NCBI GenBank assembly: GCA_016840465.1
Contig: JAEOSH010000004.1
Coordinates: 24,924 to 88,923, forward strand
Origin: Candidatus Baldrarchaeum yapensis
GTDB taxonomy: Archaea; Asgardarchaeota; Baldrarchaeia; Baldrarchaeales; Baldrarchaeaceae
DNA: 64,000 nt
Direction of reading: 5' to 3'
Of the stretch, positions 8,541 to 18,027 are shown piece by piece; within the stretch, counting starts at the first letter, position 1, and each line of letters starts with the position of its first letter. The position numbers and the translations under genes are program-made. The notes beneath the pieces are model-generated. The model was not told the origin of the DNA, did not search any database, and was given only the letters and a program-made list of their open reading frames with translations.

Positions 8541-9776
8541 TCACCTCCTTAATATCACAACTCCGCAGCTGGCACCTGTTCCTCCAACATTGTGCGCGAG
8601 TCCTATCTCGGCATCGGGGATCTGCCTCTTTCCCGCCTCTCCTCTGAGTTGCTTCCAGAGTTCGTGGATCATCGCAGCCCCCGTTGCACCTACGGGATGA
8701 CCCTTGCACTTAAGTCCTCCTGAGGGATTCACGGGTCTATCGCCATCAAGTGCGGTTCTTCCCTCCACGGCCGCCTTTAAACCCTCTCCTCTCTCAAACA
8801 GTCCGAGGTCTTCGGTGGCTATTACCTCGGCGATCGAGAAGCAGTCGTGTACCTCCACCACATCCACATCTTTCGGCTCTATACCTGCCATTTTGTACGC
8901 TTGCCTACTTGCAAATACCGCGGACGCGAATGATGTGAGACTAATCCTGTCATGAAGCGCAAGGGTATCGGTTCCGAATCCTATACCTGCAACGCGTATC
9001 GGCGTATCTGTAAACTTCTTTGCAACATCCTCGGCCGCGAGTATTGCAACGGCTGCGCCGTCTGATATCGGGCAGCAATCAAATAACCTCAGAGGCCATG
9101 CTATGACCCTGTTGTACTTAGATTTCAGGAAGTCTAGGGGATCTTTGAACGTGACTCCCTCTCTTTGCCCTATCCTCTTTGCTATGTCCATTATCTCCTC
9201 TTGGAACTGCGCCTTTGGATTCAAGGCACCATTATGGTGGTTCTTTATTGGTATTGCCTGTAAGTCCTCCCAGGTCATGTTGTACTTCTTAAAGTACGCC
9301 TGAGCAAGGAGAGCGTAGAGTCCTGGGAAGGTGGCTCCTGCGGGTATTTCGTAGTCGTCGTCAGCGGCCACCGATAGAGCGTCAGTTACTCCCTCGGTTG
9401 GCAATGCTGTCATCTTCTCAACTCCGCCTACCATCACGACATCATACCATCCGGATGCTATTGCAAGGACCCCCGTCATGAACGCCGCTATGGAACTTGC
9501 GCATGCAGTTTCGGTTCTCCACCCAGTGATTGGAGTCAGCCCCATCCAATCCGTGACGAGGGGGCCTATATGCCCCTGATGCTCGTATAAGGAGGGAGTG
9601 AAGTATCCCACGAAGAGCGCCTGTATATCCTTTCTCTCTATGCCCTTATCGACGCTTTCCATAGCCTCGAGTGCCGCTTCGACGAATAATTCCCGGCCAC
9701 TTTTGTCCTTATGAATTTTGTGGTGAAATCTCGTCATCCCAGCACCAATTACGCAAACTCCTCTTTGTAGTCCCAT
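8541..9776 (-). CDS. Acetyl-CoA C-acyltransferase (thiolase, SCP2/archaeal type)
   Basis: The 411-residue thiolase has the nucleophilic cysteine in TETACASS near residue 92. The catalytic histidine/glycine loop is NPSGGLKCKGHPVGATG, and CGVVIL lies at the C-terminus. It condenses two acetyl-CoA or cleaves 3-ketoacyl-CoA. The pairing with DUF35 points to the archaeal mevalonate-type complex, but no HMG-CoA synthase gene lies between or beside them, so a beta-oxidation role is equally possible. The start is ATG 9776, preceded by GGTGGTGG; a TTG at 9797 is less likely. Confidence 0.9.
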   Translation of the reverse strand: MGLQRGVCVIGAGMTRFHHKIHKDKSGRELFVEAALEAMESVDKGIERKDIQALFVGYFTPSLYEHQGHIGPLVTDWMGLTPITGWRTETACASSIAAFMTGVLAIASGWYDVVMVGGVEKMTALPTEGVTDALSVAADDDYEIPAGATFPGLYALLAQAYFKKYNMTWEDLQAIPIKNHHNGALNPKAQFQEEIMDIAKRIGQREGVTFKDPLDFLKSKYNRVIAWPLRLFDCCPISDGAAVAILAAEDVAKKFTDTPIRVAGIGFGTDTLALHDRISLTSFASAVFASRQAYKMAGIEPKDVDVVEVHDCFSIAEVIATEDLGLFERGEGLKAAVEGRTALDGDRPVNPSGGLKCKGHPVGATGAAMIHELWKQLRGEAGKRQIPDAEIGLAHNVGGTGASCGVVILRR

Positions 9777-10118
9777 TTCCACCACCCACGAGCCCAAGTG
9801 CTTCCTTGATGATTACCGTGCAGAATTTAAAATTGTTTTTGTCAATTCACGAATATTTCCTCTCATGTGCGTTCACTTCTGATGAAAAATAGTGGACAAA
9901 TACCAGTATACTGGGCTTCTAGTAACGAAATCGTTAATTGTCGTGTATAAGCACTTTCTCTACGTGAAGATCATGTGAGAGGTCGTTGCCGGAAAAATCC
10001 TATAAAACTCATTTTTGGAAGATTCTATGTTCATCTCCAGCTAATTCAATGATTTACACGATAAATATGAAATTTTTCCCTGCTTCGCTTCATGCGATCA
10101 CCAGCATCGTTTGTATTC
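9777..10118. other. Intergenic region
   Basis: AT-rich spacer upstream of the thiolase operon and downstream of the amidohydrolase gene. A TATA-like TTTTAAATT near 9823-9832 on the minus strand is suitably placed to drive the thiolase-DUF35 operon. No ORF, tRNA or clear repeat was seen. Confidence 0.5.
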
Positions 10119-11090
10119 TCATTTTTCCTTAAAATACCTGAAAACTTTCTCAACGTTTTCCCGTACAACGCTCCACGCAAAATCCCTGTCCTTCTCTCTT
10201 ATTTTGAGTTCTCCAACATCAGGTAGTGTTCCTACATCCTTTCCAGCAAGGGTCGCTACGACCCCGTATATAACAAGTTTTGCAACGTCCGGATTGGAAC
10301 CGCCACTCAGAAGTACAACCATCCTCCCACCACAAACTTTTTCCGCAACATCCTTTATTGTGTGACACAATCCGATAAACCCGTTCACGGTCAGTTCAAA
10401 CCCGCCATAATCCCTGTGATGAGCGTCATGTCCAAGTTCCCAGAGGATCATTTCTGGCTTGTGTCGTTTGGCAAGTGGAGGGAGTAGTTCATTAAGAGCC
10501 CATACGATTTGCTCGTCGGTTGTATTATGTGGCAGTGGTACGCTGACCGCAGTCTTGCCAAGATCTGGGTCATATGGACCTCCGCTGTGAAACTCCAAGA
10601 GGAAAACCTCGTCATCGTCCCGATAGATGTCAAAGTTTCCATCGCCAAAATGAGGGTCTGTATCCACAATCATGAATCGGCGTGCACTCATCTCGCTCCT
10701 CAGGGTTTCTATAAGCACCGCCGCGTTATTTATATAGCAGAAGCCCCAGAAGAAGTCCTTGTTTGCATGGTGCCCGGCCGCCGCCGTAAAGACGAATGCC
10801 GAATCGACTTCTCCCGAATATACGAGTTTTCCGGCAAGCGCCGCTCCGCCTGCTGTTAGCATGGCAATATCGTAATATCCCGTCACCGACACCTTTTTCA
10901 GGTGGTCTTCAGTATGTATTTTTCTCACGATCTCAGGAGATGCCGGAACTGGTTCGTAGAGGACCACTGACGGGTCATTAAGCAGTCCGGTTTCTTTGAG
11001 GTACTCAAACGCGGGTCTTAGTCTTCCACGCAGTACCACATGACCCTCCTCGGGGTACCTGTCATTCCATATGACAGCAACCTTGCCCAT
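10119..11090 (-). CDS. Histone-deacetylase-fold amidohydrolase
   Basis: The 323-residue protein has the arginase/deacetylase motifs: the catalytic histidine pair in AAAGHHANKDFFWGFCYINNAA, the zinc-binding DTDPHFGDGN, and a third ligand region LGHDAHHRDYGG. Members deacetylate polyamines, acetoin-related compounds or protein lysines; the substrate is not evident. The ATG at 11090 is used; a TTG at 11102 is an alternative. It is divergent from the MFS gene across a 46-bp shared promoter region. Confidence 0.88.
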   Translation of the reverse strand: MGKVAVIWNDRYPEEGHVVLRGRLRPAFEYLKETGLLNDPSVVLYEPVPASPEIVRKIHTEDHLKKVSVTGYYDIAMLTAGGAALAGKLVYSGEVDSAFVFTAAAGHHANKDFFWGFCYINNAAVLIETLRSEMSARRFMIVDTDPHFGDGNFDIYRDDDEVFLLEFHSGGPYDPDLGKTAVSVPLPHNTTDEQIVWALNELLPPLAKRHKPEMILWELGHDAHHRDYGGFELTVNGFIGLCHTIKDVAEKVCGGRMVVLLSGGSNPDVAKLVIYGVVATLAGKDVGTLPDVGELKIREKDRDFAWSVVRENVEKVFRYFKEK

Positions 11091-11136
11091 GGCGACCCCC
11101 AATAAAGATTTACGATTGACCTTAAGTAATGTTCAC

Positions 11137-12402
11137 ATGGCAGTGCAGGAGTCCTCATTACGCCTGAACATGAACTCTCCCGGGGGTTCTCTTATTACTA
11201 AAACACACGCGATTACCGGAGTGGACGCAGCGATTTTCGCAGTATGCCTTTCAACATTCCTTGTAAGATTTGGGTTCGGAGAACTCAACTTGATCGTCCC
11301 TTACCACCTAGCGTCTATTGGGGTTCCAAGGACGCTCATCGGAATCGCCCTCTCTCTGAACGCAACTGTGGAGATGTGTACCGCGTTGCCCGCGGGGGCA
11401 ATGGCTGACAAATTTGGCAGGTCGAAAATGTTTCTATTGGGCCTTTTCTTGGTCTCCCTGACGCTTGCGTGCTTCTCTCTGGCAACCGAATGGTGGCATT
11501 TTGCAATGCTGTGCGGATTCCTCGGCTTTGGGGAGGCATTTACGATCGCGCCGGCACTTGCGCTATTGACGGACTACACGGAGGTGGAGAGGAGGGGAAG
11601 GGTCATGGGGTTCTTTGACGCATCGGTGACTTTAGGATATGCTGCGGGCCCGCTGGCCGCCGGTTTTCTTTATGAGAAATTCGGTCATGGAATCACGTTC
11701 CAAATCGCGAGTGGAATGGTAATTATCGCTTTTGTCATATCAGCATTTTTAGTAAGGGATGTGAGCCGTGATGTGGGTCATTTGGGTTCTAAGAGAAGTA
11801 TCATTCTGTCCGATGCTGATTTATCTCAGTATAAGAGACTCTTCCCGCTAATCGTGTCTTGGATACTTGCGATGTTTATCTTAGCTGTGGGGCAGGTTGT
11901 CATTCCAATGTACGCGGAAGCCCACAATGTCGGTACGGGAAGACTGGGAATAGTGATGGCGGCCGTGTGTATAACGCTGATTGCAAGCTACGTACTGTTC
12001 GGCGCGATCGCAGATCGTGTTGGGAGAAAGATTCCGATGATATTTGGGCTGTCGGTATCCACGGTATCGATAATGCTGATGGGGATAACAAACACATGGG
12101 AGAGCGCCGAAATTCTCCTCCCGATGGTTGCCGTCGGAGGGGGTGCGTTTGCTCCCGCTGCTCTTGCGCTTCTGGGAGACATTGCTCCCGAGAGGGGTAG
12201 GGGGGTGACTATGGGAATCTACGATGTCGTCGTGGCGACCGGGATGACCATGGGTCCCCTCTTTGCGGGCGTGATTTCGGATCTCATGGGATTCGGTGCA
12301 CTTTTCTTAATGTGCTCCGCAATAACCGCCGCCAACCTGGTGATGGTCACGTTTTTCGTAAAGATGGGGGACGGGGGCGGGAAATGTGCACACCGATCAT
12401 AG
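11137..12402 (+). CDS. Major facilitator superfamily exporter
   Basis: Twelve hydrophobic segments are visible, with the MFS loop motif GAMADKFGRSKMF after TM2 and its echo GAIADRVGRKIPM in the second half. The motif C-like stretch ASVTLGYAAGPLAAGF indicates a drug/metabolite proton antiporter type. The first in-frame ATG that does not overlap the divergent gene is 11137; 11170 is also possible. The 3' end overlaps a convergent membrane-protein gene by 56 bp. Confidence 0.85.
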   Translation: MAVQESSLRLNMNSPGGSLITKTHAITGVDAAIFAVCLSTFLVRFGFGELNLIVPYHLASIGVPRTLIGIALSLNATVEMCTALPAGAMADKFGRSKMFLLGLFLVSLTLACFSLATEWWHFAMLCGFLGFGEAFTIAPALALLTDYTEVERRGRVMGFFDASVTLGYAAGPLAAGFLYEKFGHGITFQIASGMVIIAFVISAFLVRDVSRDVGHLGSKRSIILSDADLSQYKRLFPLIVSWILAMFILAVGQVVIPMYAEAHNVGTGRLGIVMAAVCITLIASYVLFGAIADRVGRKIPMIFGLSVSTVSIMLMGITNTWESAEILLPMVAVGGGAFAPAALALLGDIAPERGRGVTMGIYDVVVATGMTMGPLFAGVISDLMGFGALFLMCSAITAANLVMVTFFVKMGDGGGKCAHRS

Positions 12403-12778
12403 AGGGGATGAGTATCGAGAGGAGCATGGTCGTCGCGTTGTGTTCAAATGGTGCGGTGGCGGTCCAGATCGTCAGGTGGATACCCGACAGCGATGATAAT
12501 ACGAGAAACGCGACTATAGACGCGATCGTGCAAATTACCGAAACCAAGAGGCATCTCCAATATTCCCTCATTATGAATCCGGATGAGAGGCCAGCGACTG
12601 CCCATGCTAATATCGGCACATAGACTCCACGGCGATAGTTTGTGTAGGGGGAGCATAGATCCGCCAGCACCCTGAGGAGGGCGTACGTCGCGGTGTACGG
12701 CAATCTTTGTATCCACAGGTATTCTAGGGAGAGTGCAACTATGAACACCATTATAATTGCGGCGAGCGATCTCTTCAT
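12347..12778 (-). CDS. Integral membrane protein, unknown
   Basis: The 143-residue protein has four hydrophobic helices, starting with MKRSLAAIIMVFIVALSLEYLW. The ATG has an AGGAGG site 7 bases upstream, good support for the start. The coding end overlaps the convergent MFS gene by 56 bp. No family recognised. Confidence 0.6.
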   Translation of the reverse strand: MKRSLAAIIMVFIVALSLEYLWIQRLPYTATYALLRVLADLCSPYTNYRRGVYVPILAWAVAGLSSGFIMREYWRCLLVSVICTIASIVAFLVLSSLSGIHLTIWTATAPFEHNATTMLLSILIPSMIGVHISRPRPPSLRKT

Positions 12779-12850
12779 GAACTCGCCCTCCTAGAAAGAG
12801 AGTGAACTTCCGAGTTTTGAAATTTTCGAGTGAAAGGAGATGTAGCGTCC

Positions 12851-14917
12851 ATGGCGTTTGAGATAAAATATCGTGACGGCATGGGCAGGATAGGGCTGCT
12901 TGAGACGCCTCACGGGAGAGTGGAGACGCCGGCATTGATGCCGGTGGTCAATCCGAAAAAGCCGGTCATTCCCGTCGAGGAATTGGTGAAGACCTACAAA
13001 TCCGAGATAATAATCACGAACAGCTACATCATCTACAGGGATCCCGAACTCAGAGAGGAGGCACTAAAGCGCGGAGTTCATGAGTTGCTGGGATTTAAGG
13101 GTCCTATAATGACTGACTCCGGGGCTTTTCAGATGTACGTCTACGGGGATGTGCAGGTGGAGCCCCTAGAGATAGTAAGGTTCCAGAGGGAGATGGGGAG
13201 CGACATCGGGGTTATTCTCGACATTTTCGGGAACCCGTATGAGGAGGAGAGTGTAGTTCGGTGGTGGGTTGAGGAGACGGTCAAGAGAGCCCAAATGGCG
13301 GTCGCAGAGAAGGGCAACATGTTACTTGCGTGCACCGTGCAGGGTGGACGCTATCCACACTTGAGGGCGGAATGTGCACGGAAACTATCCGAGTTGGACG
13401 CGGATGTGTATCCGATAGGCGGGGTTGTACCTCTGATGGAGAACTATAAGTTCAGAGACCTCGTGGAGGTGATAATATCCTCGAAATTAAACCTTCCGCC
13501 TGAAAAGCCAGTCCATTTGTTTGGTTGCGGACACCCGATGATTTTTGCGATTGCGGTCCTCCTCGGGTGCGATCTTTTCGATTCCGCCTCCTACTCGAAG
13601 TACGCTGCGGATGATAGAGTCATTTTGCCTACGAGAACCGTAAGGCTCGAGGAACTGGACTACATCCCATGCTCCTGTCCGGTGTGCTCAAAGTATGATG
13701 TCAAGGAGCTTAAGGAGATGAGGAGAGAGGAGAGGTTTCCGCTGATTGCGAGGCATAACCTGTTCGTCAGTTTTGAGGAGATAAGGAGGGTGAAGCAGGC
13801 AATAAAGGAGGGCATGCTTTGGGAGCTGGCAGAGCAGAGGGCGAGGGCTCACCCCAATCTGACAGCCGCTTTTCGCGTGATCGGGAAATATGTTGACAAG
13901 ATGGAGAGGTACGACCCGGTGATCAAGAAGTCGGCATTTTTCCATTTGAGTTGCGAATCTCTCAGCAGGCCGGAACCGTATAGATACGCCAAAAGGCTCA
14001 AGGAGAGGTACAAGCGACCGCCTGATGCAAAGATTCTACTATTGTTGCCGGACAGGGGAGAGAAGCCCTACACGGTTGATTACTCTTCCGAGTTATCCGA
14101 ATTGAAGAAAGCCCTCGGAGATTTGTTTAACCACGTGCATGTGGCTTTCCTCACAATATTCGGTATCGTTCCCATAGAGTTGGAGGAGATATATCCCGTG
14201 CAGCAGTCAGTCATTCAGAAGAGATTTACTTCCGATGAGCTGAAGTACGTCGAGCACAGAATGCTCGAGTACTTTTCTAAGAACACATATGAGCATGTGC
14301 TTTATTTGAGGGGAGGCGTCGACTTCGACGATCTTGTCAGCAGGATCGCTTACAGATTTCTTATCAGCATGTGTGATGATGTGGGAGATGTGGCAGATAC
14401 TATTAAGAGGATATCCCAGGAGACGACTGTGAGGCCACGCGTTTTTGAATTGGAGAAACTGATTGCGGTTGCCGACTACCAATTTGGCGAGGGCGCGGGC
14501 GAGGCTCTCTTCATGCCCGCCGACAAGATAAGGTGGGAGTTGTCGAAGCAGACGGGGAAGATAAGGTTTGTGTACAGGGATGACGAGTTGATTTTAACCT
14601 TAGTGCCGACCACAGGCTTCTTTACGTTAATGCCGCGGGCCGCCAAACTTCTGGTCAGAAGGCTGGAGTATCCGAGGCTCAGAGTAGTTGTGAACGAGGA
14701 CGCCGAGCCATTTGTTAAGAGGGGTAGGAGTGTGTTCCCCAAGTTCATAGTCGATTGTGACCCCGAAATAAGACCGGAGGAGGAAGTGATAGTGGTGAAC
14801 GAGAACGATGATGTGCTTGCGGTGGGGAGGGCTCTTCTTTCCGGGGTGGAGATGAAAAGGTTCAGAAGGGGAGTTGCGGTTAAGGTGAGGAGGGGCGTTG
14901 AAAAAAGTAAAAAATAA
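12851..14917 (+). CDS. tgtA: Archaeal tRNA-guanine(15) transglycosylase
   Basis: This enzyme exchanges guanine-15 of tRNA for preQ0, the first step to archaeosine. The N-terminal barrel has MTDSGAFQ (general acid/base Asp), LDIFGNP and GGVVPLMENY. Zinc ligands are in YIPCSCPVCSKYDV...RHNL. A middle domain and a C-terminal PUA domain (about residues 605-690, RVVVNEDAEPFVKRGRSVFPKFI...VGRALLSGVEM) give full archaeal length near 688 residues. The ATG at 12851 is chosen over a GTG at 12830; an AAAGGAG sequence lies upstream. Confidence 0.95.
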   Translation: MAFEIKYRDGMGRIGLLETPHGRVETPALMPVVNPKKPVIPVEELVKTYKSEIIITNSYIIYRDPELREEALKRGVHELLGFKGPIMTDSGAFQMYVYGDVQVEPLEIVRFQREMGSDIGVILDIFGNPYEEESVVRWWVEETVKRAQMAVAEKGNMLLACTVQGGRYPHLRAECARKLSELDADVYPIGGVVPLMENYKFRDLVEVIISSKLNLPPEKPVHLFGCGHPMIFAIAVLLGCDLFDSASYSKYAADDRVILPTRTVRLEELDYIPCSCPVCSKYDVKELKEMRREERFPLIARHNLFVSFEEIRRVKQAIKEGMLWELAEQRARAHPNLTAAFRVIGKYVDKMERYDPVIKKSAFFHLSCESLSRPEPYRYAKRLKERYKRPPDAKILLLLPDRGEKPYTVDYSSELSELKKALGDLFNHVHVAFLTIFGIVPIELEEIYPVQQSVIQKRFTSDELKYVEHRMLEYFSKNTYEHVLYLRGGVDFDDLVSRIAYRFLISMCDDVGDVADTIKRISQETTVRPRVFELEKLIAVADYQFGEGAGEALFMPADKIRWELSKQTGKIRFVYRDDELILTLVPTTGFFTLMPRAAKLLVRRLEYPRLRVVVNEDAEPFVKRGRSVFPKFIVDCDPEIRPEEEVIVVNENDDVLAVGRALLSGVEMKRFRRGVAVKVRRGVEKSKK

Positions 14918-14935
14918 AGTGATGAGTGTAAGGGA

Positions 14936-15088
14936 TCAATCGGCTTTTTCGTAGAATATGAGTTTGCAATTGGCGCACTCGAATACCCTTACTCTGATTC
15001 CGCGCGTCCTTCCCACCTTTATCGTCGGCATTCCCAGCTCGACTCCCTTCCCACCGCATCGGGGACACTTGTGTTCCTCTTCGCTCAT
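14936..15088 (-). CDS. Small zinc-ribbon protein (50 residues)
   Basis: This short ORF starts ATG at 15088 with an AGGGGG sequence six to seven bases upstream. It carries CPRCGGKGVELG near the N-terminus and a second pair CANCKLIFYEKAD at the C-terminus, giving a four-cysteine zinc ribbon. Between the pairs lies a basic, beta-rich stretch (PTIKVGRTRGIRVRVFE). Such proteins serve as transcription, translation or modification accessory factors; the function here is unknown. It converges on tgtA, ending 18 bp from it. Confidence 0.7.
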   Translation of the reverse strand: MSEEEHKCPRCGGKGVELGMPTIKVGRTRGIRVRVFECANCKLIFYEKAD

Positions 15089-15224
15089 GTTCATCCCCCT
15101 AAGAGAATTTTGTGCCTACGAAAATTTACGGATATCGTATCCGGGTGTGAAGATGATGGCTTTAGGTGGGACTTAAATTGTCGAAGGCGATCACGATCGC
15201 ACATTTTATTTATCATCAGGCCGA

Positions 15225-16478
15225 ATGAGAAGTGGTGTTTTCGAGATGAAGCCTGCGATGATTACTGTATCGTCGGATCCGCAGGAAAGGGGGGCACGGA
15301 CGGTTCACGCAAGGTATGCATCCCTGCTCAGGAAATTCTGCTCGGAAGTTCTTCCTATTGTTACAACTTCCGAGGAACTAGAGAAGTTGGAAGATAGATT
15401 GAGAAGGCTACCGTTGGTATTTACAGTAGTCGCGACCGGTGGAACCTCAGATCTGATATTGAAAATTGCGGAGTATACGAGGGTTGTGATGCTAACACAC
15501 GGGAAGCAGAACTCCCTCGCATCTGCGTTGAACGCCACCATTCGTCTTAAGCGTAGGGGGATATACACTAAGGTCATCCATGAACTATCAACGGATACAT
15601 TAAGAGAGATCGCGGTGATTTCACAGGCAGCCGACGTTCTTTCTAGAATTAAAGAATTGGAAGTGGTGTTGTTCTGTGCGCCGGAACAATGGGCCCGAGA
15701 AAGATACGGTGTGGAGTTCCTCGAGAGTCTCGGAATGAAACTGACGTTTGTAAACCCCGATGAGTTCATCGAACGGTACGAATCTGCTATGGAGAGCATA
15801 AAATTGCTAAAGAGGTTTCTGGAAGTTCCTTCGGTTGATGTGACGCAGGAAGACGTATCAAAGGTATCTAAGATTTTAGCGGCGGTTCTGCAGTACATGC
15901 AGGAACATGGCACGATCATTTGTGCCTTCAGATGCTTTCCATTTTTGAAGAAGACAGGAATAACTCCATGTCTTGTGCTATCGTATCTCCTCGATAGAGG
16001 AGTAACCGCAGCATGTGAGGGAGATCTTTCATCCATGCTCATGATGGAGATCCTGCGCCTTCTTTCCGGGAGACCGGCATTTATGGCAAACATAGAAGAT
16101 GTAACGGGCAATATGCTTTTTCTGGCACACTGTACTGTTGCGACGACGATCCTCAGAACATACGTTTTAAGGACCCATTTCGAGACCGGGTATGGGGTGA
16201 GCATAGCTGGGATATTCGATGATAACTTGGAGGTTACCGTCGCGAACTTCTCCCCGGACTTTAAGGAAATGTTCGTAGGTAGGGGAATAATAAAGGACGG
16301 GAAACCGAAATCTGAGGAGTGTTGTCGCACACAGGTGCTCATCGAAATGACAGGAGATCTTCAAACACTTTTGGACGAACCCGTTAACAGACATCTATGC
16401 GTTGCCATCGGTAATTACGAGGCGCATTTGAAGGCTATTGCAGAAATGCTCGGCATAAAAGTGAGAACGCCGAAGTAA
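15225..16478 (+). CDS. L-fucose isomerase-like protein (COG2407 type)
   Basis: The 417-residue protein resembles the L-fucose/L-arabinose isomerase C-terminal fold. Visible blocks include TACEGDLSSMLMMEILRLLSGRPAFMANIEDV and LAHCTVATTIL, with metal-binding-type Glu/Asp/His residues, and a C-terminal HLCVAIGNYEAHLKAIAEMLGI. The N-terminal half holds a Rossmann-like ATGGTSDLI segment. Archaeal members lack an assigned substrate. ATG 15246 with a GGTG upstream is an alternative start. A TATA-like ATTTTATTTATC lies at about 15202-15214. Confidence 0.75.
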   Translation: MRSGVFEMKPAMITVSSDPQERGARTVHARYASLLRKFCSEVLPIVTTSEELEKLEDRLRRLPLVFTVVATGGTSDLILKIAEYTRVVMLTHGKQNSLASALNATIRLKRRGIYTKVIHELSTDTLREIAVISQAADVLSRIKELEVVLFCAPEQWARERYGVEFLESLGMKLTFVNPDEFIERYESAMESIKLLKRFLEVPSVDVTQEDVSKVSKILAAVLQYMQEHGTIICAFRCFPFLKKTGITPCLVLSYLLDRGVTAACEGDLSSMLMMEILRLLSGRPAFMANIEDVTGNMLFLAHCTVATTILRTYVLRTHFETGYGVSIAGIFDDNLEVTVANFSPDFKEMFVGRGIIKDGKPKSEECCRTQVLIEMTGDLQTLLDEPVNRHLCVAIGNYEAHLKAIAEMLGIKVRTPK

Positions 16479-16564
16479 TAATTATCGGATCCAACTCACT
16501 TACAGTTTTCTGTTAATTTTTCATAAAGAGTAAAACTCAACAATATCATCGATCTTAAGTTGAT

Positions 16565-18025
16565 TTGCGGAAGGTGTGGAGGTTGTGCAAGTCTGCTGAG
16601 AGTGTGGGGGTCATAGTCGGGAAGACCACCACTCACACAGTGACGATAGAGGTCACGGGGAGGATTGAGAATAAGAGTTTCGTGGAAGTCAAGCATAATG
16701 ACCGCAACTTCCTTCTTCTTGTAACCGATATGTGGATTAAGGACGGGAAAACTTATGCAAAGTGCTCGGTAATTGGGGACCTGCCCCCGACACCATTTGT
16801 GCCTGGAACGGAAGTGCATCCAGCATCTCATGAAACAATACGCAACGCACTTATGCTCAAGGTCTCGGAGAAAGAGGGTATCTACATCGGGAGGCTACGT
16901 AATTATCATGACATCAAAGTTCTGCTTCCGATAAAGAATTTGGGAAGGATCTTCATAACGGGGAGGACCGGCTCAGGTAAGTCTTACACGGTTGCGGTGT
17001 TTGTGGAGGAGTTTCTGAAAAAGGAAATTCCGGTAGTGATAATAGATAGGCATGGGGAATACTCCAGTCTCAAAGTGCCCTCAGACGAGAGTAAAATCCC
17101 GGAGGGGTTTGATGTCAGTCCACGGGGGTACCGAGATCAAATAATGGAGTTTGCGAGGGTGGATGTAAACCCCGGGGCGGATCTTCCCATTGAGGCAATA
17201 CTCACCGCGGAGCCTCAGGATCTCGTGGCATCTAGGCAGTGTACAATAATAAACTTGCGGGGATTGGACCCCGAGGAGCAGCATGTTCTGGCGTCCGAGG
17301 TCCTCGGGAAGTTGTTTGATGCAGCGATGGTTGGAAGGATACAGCCGTTTTTCATCGTGATAGACGAGGCGCATTTCTTTGCGGGAAAGGAGAAGGTTCC
17401 GTCTAAGGAAATTGTGAGGCGGATTGCGCAGGAGGGGCGGAAGTTTGGGATCAACATGATACTCGTAACGCAAAGGCCTCAACTTCTGGATACGACGATA
17501 AGGGCGCAAACCGGGACCTGGGTGATTCACTGCTTGGTGGACTACCGAGATATCGACATAGCGGTAAAGAGTGCTGAGGGAATGGATGAAACGTGGAAGG
17601 AGGAGATAAGAAGGCTGGATCCGGGGATTGCGGTAATAACGGGAGATGCCGTTGGCAGAGTGCCCTTACTCGTGAGGATCCGGCCGAGGGAAACGATCCA
17701 CGGGGCTGAAGGGTTCAACCCTTTAGAGTTTGTTGAGCATAAGGATCGCGAGGAGATGGAGAGGCGCCGAGAGGCCCTGATGGAGAAATTTTCAGCAAAG
17801 CTTCGGGAGGGGCGAATATTATGGGAAAAATACATTGCCAAAGGGAGAACCAGTGTTGAGAATTTGCGAAGGGAGCTTGAAAGGGTAATAAGGGAAAGAG
17901 ATCGACTTCTAAGGGAGAACGAGAGGCTTAAGGAGGAGAATAAGAGGCTACGGGAGAGGCTTAAAGAGTTGATAAGAAAGGCAGAGGAGGCGATCGAATC
18001 TATAAAAAGGTCTCGACGATTATAG
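16565..18025 (+). CDS. HerA-like hexameric ATPase/helicase
   Basis: The N-terminal HAS-barrel region (VGVIVGKTTTHTVTIEV) is followed by a DUF87/HerA motor with Walker A GRTGSGKSYT near residue 132, Walker B FFIVIDEAHFF and the downstream LVTQRPQLLD sensor. A long C-terminal coiled coil (about residues 400-480, rich in RERDRLLRENERLKEE heptads) is unusual for classical HerA. The DNA-end resection partner NurA and Mre11/Rad50 are not adjacent, so this may be a paralogue with another role. The start codon is uncertain (TTG 16565 or a nearby GTG). Confidence 0.85.
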   Translation: MRKVWRLCKSAESVGVIVGKTTTHTVTIEVTGRIENKSFVEVKHNDRNFLLLVTDMWIKDGKTYAKCSVIGDLPPTPFVPGTEVHPASHETIRNALMLKVSEKEGIYIGRLRNYHDIKVLLPIKNLGRIFITGRTGSGKSYTVAVFVEEFLKKEIPVVIIDRHGEYSSLKVPSDESKIPEGFDVSPRGYRDQIMEFARVDVNPGADLPIEAILTAEPQDLVASRQCTIINLRGLDPEEQHVLASEVLGKLFDAAMVGRIQPFFIVIDEAHFFAGKEKVPSKEIVRRIAQEGRKFGINMILVTQRPQLLDTTIRAQTGTWVIHCLVDYRDIDIAVKSAEGMDETWKEEIRRLDPGIAVITGDAVGRVPLLVRIRPRETIHGAEGFNPLEFVEHKDREEMERRREALMEKFSAKLREGRILWEKYIAKGRTSVENLRRELERVIRERDRLLRENERLKEENKRLRERLKELIRKAEEAIESIKRSRRL

Positions 18026-18027
18026 AA

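Noticed and set aside
8541-8709. N-terminal extension of the DUF35 protein
   Set aside because: It overlaps the thiolase coding end, reads as low-quality sequence, and a perfect ribosome-binding site sets the start at 8538.
12312-12935. Two further ORFs over the end of the MFS gene and the start of tgtA
   Set aside because: They lack domains and conflict with the membrane-protein gene, which has a good ribosome-binding site and clear helices.
15305-16342. 345-codon minus-strand ORF opposite the fucose-isomerase-like gene
   Set aside because: It is rich in Ser/Thr/Asn and has no motif, typical of an antisense shadow of a strong gene.
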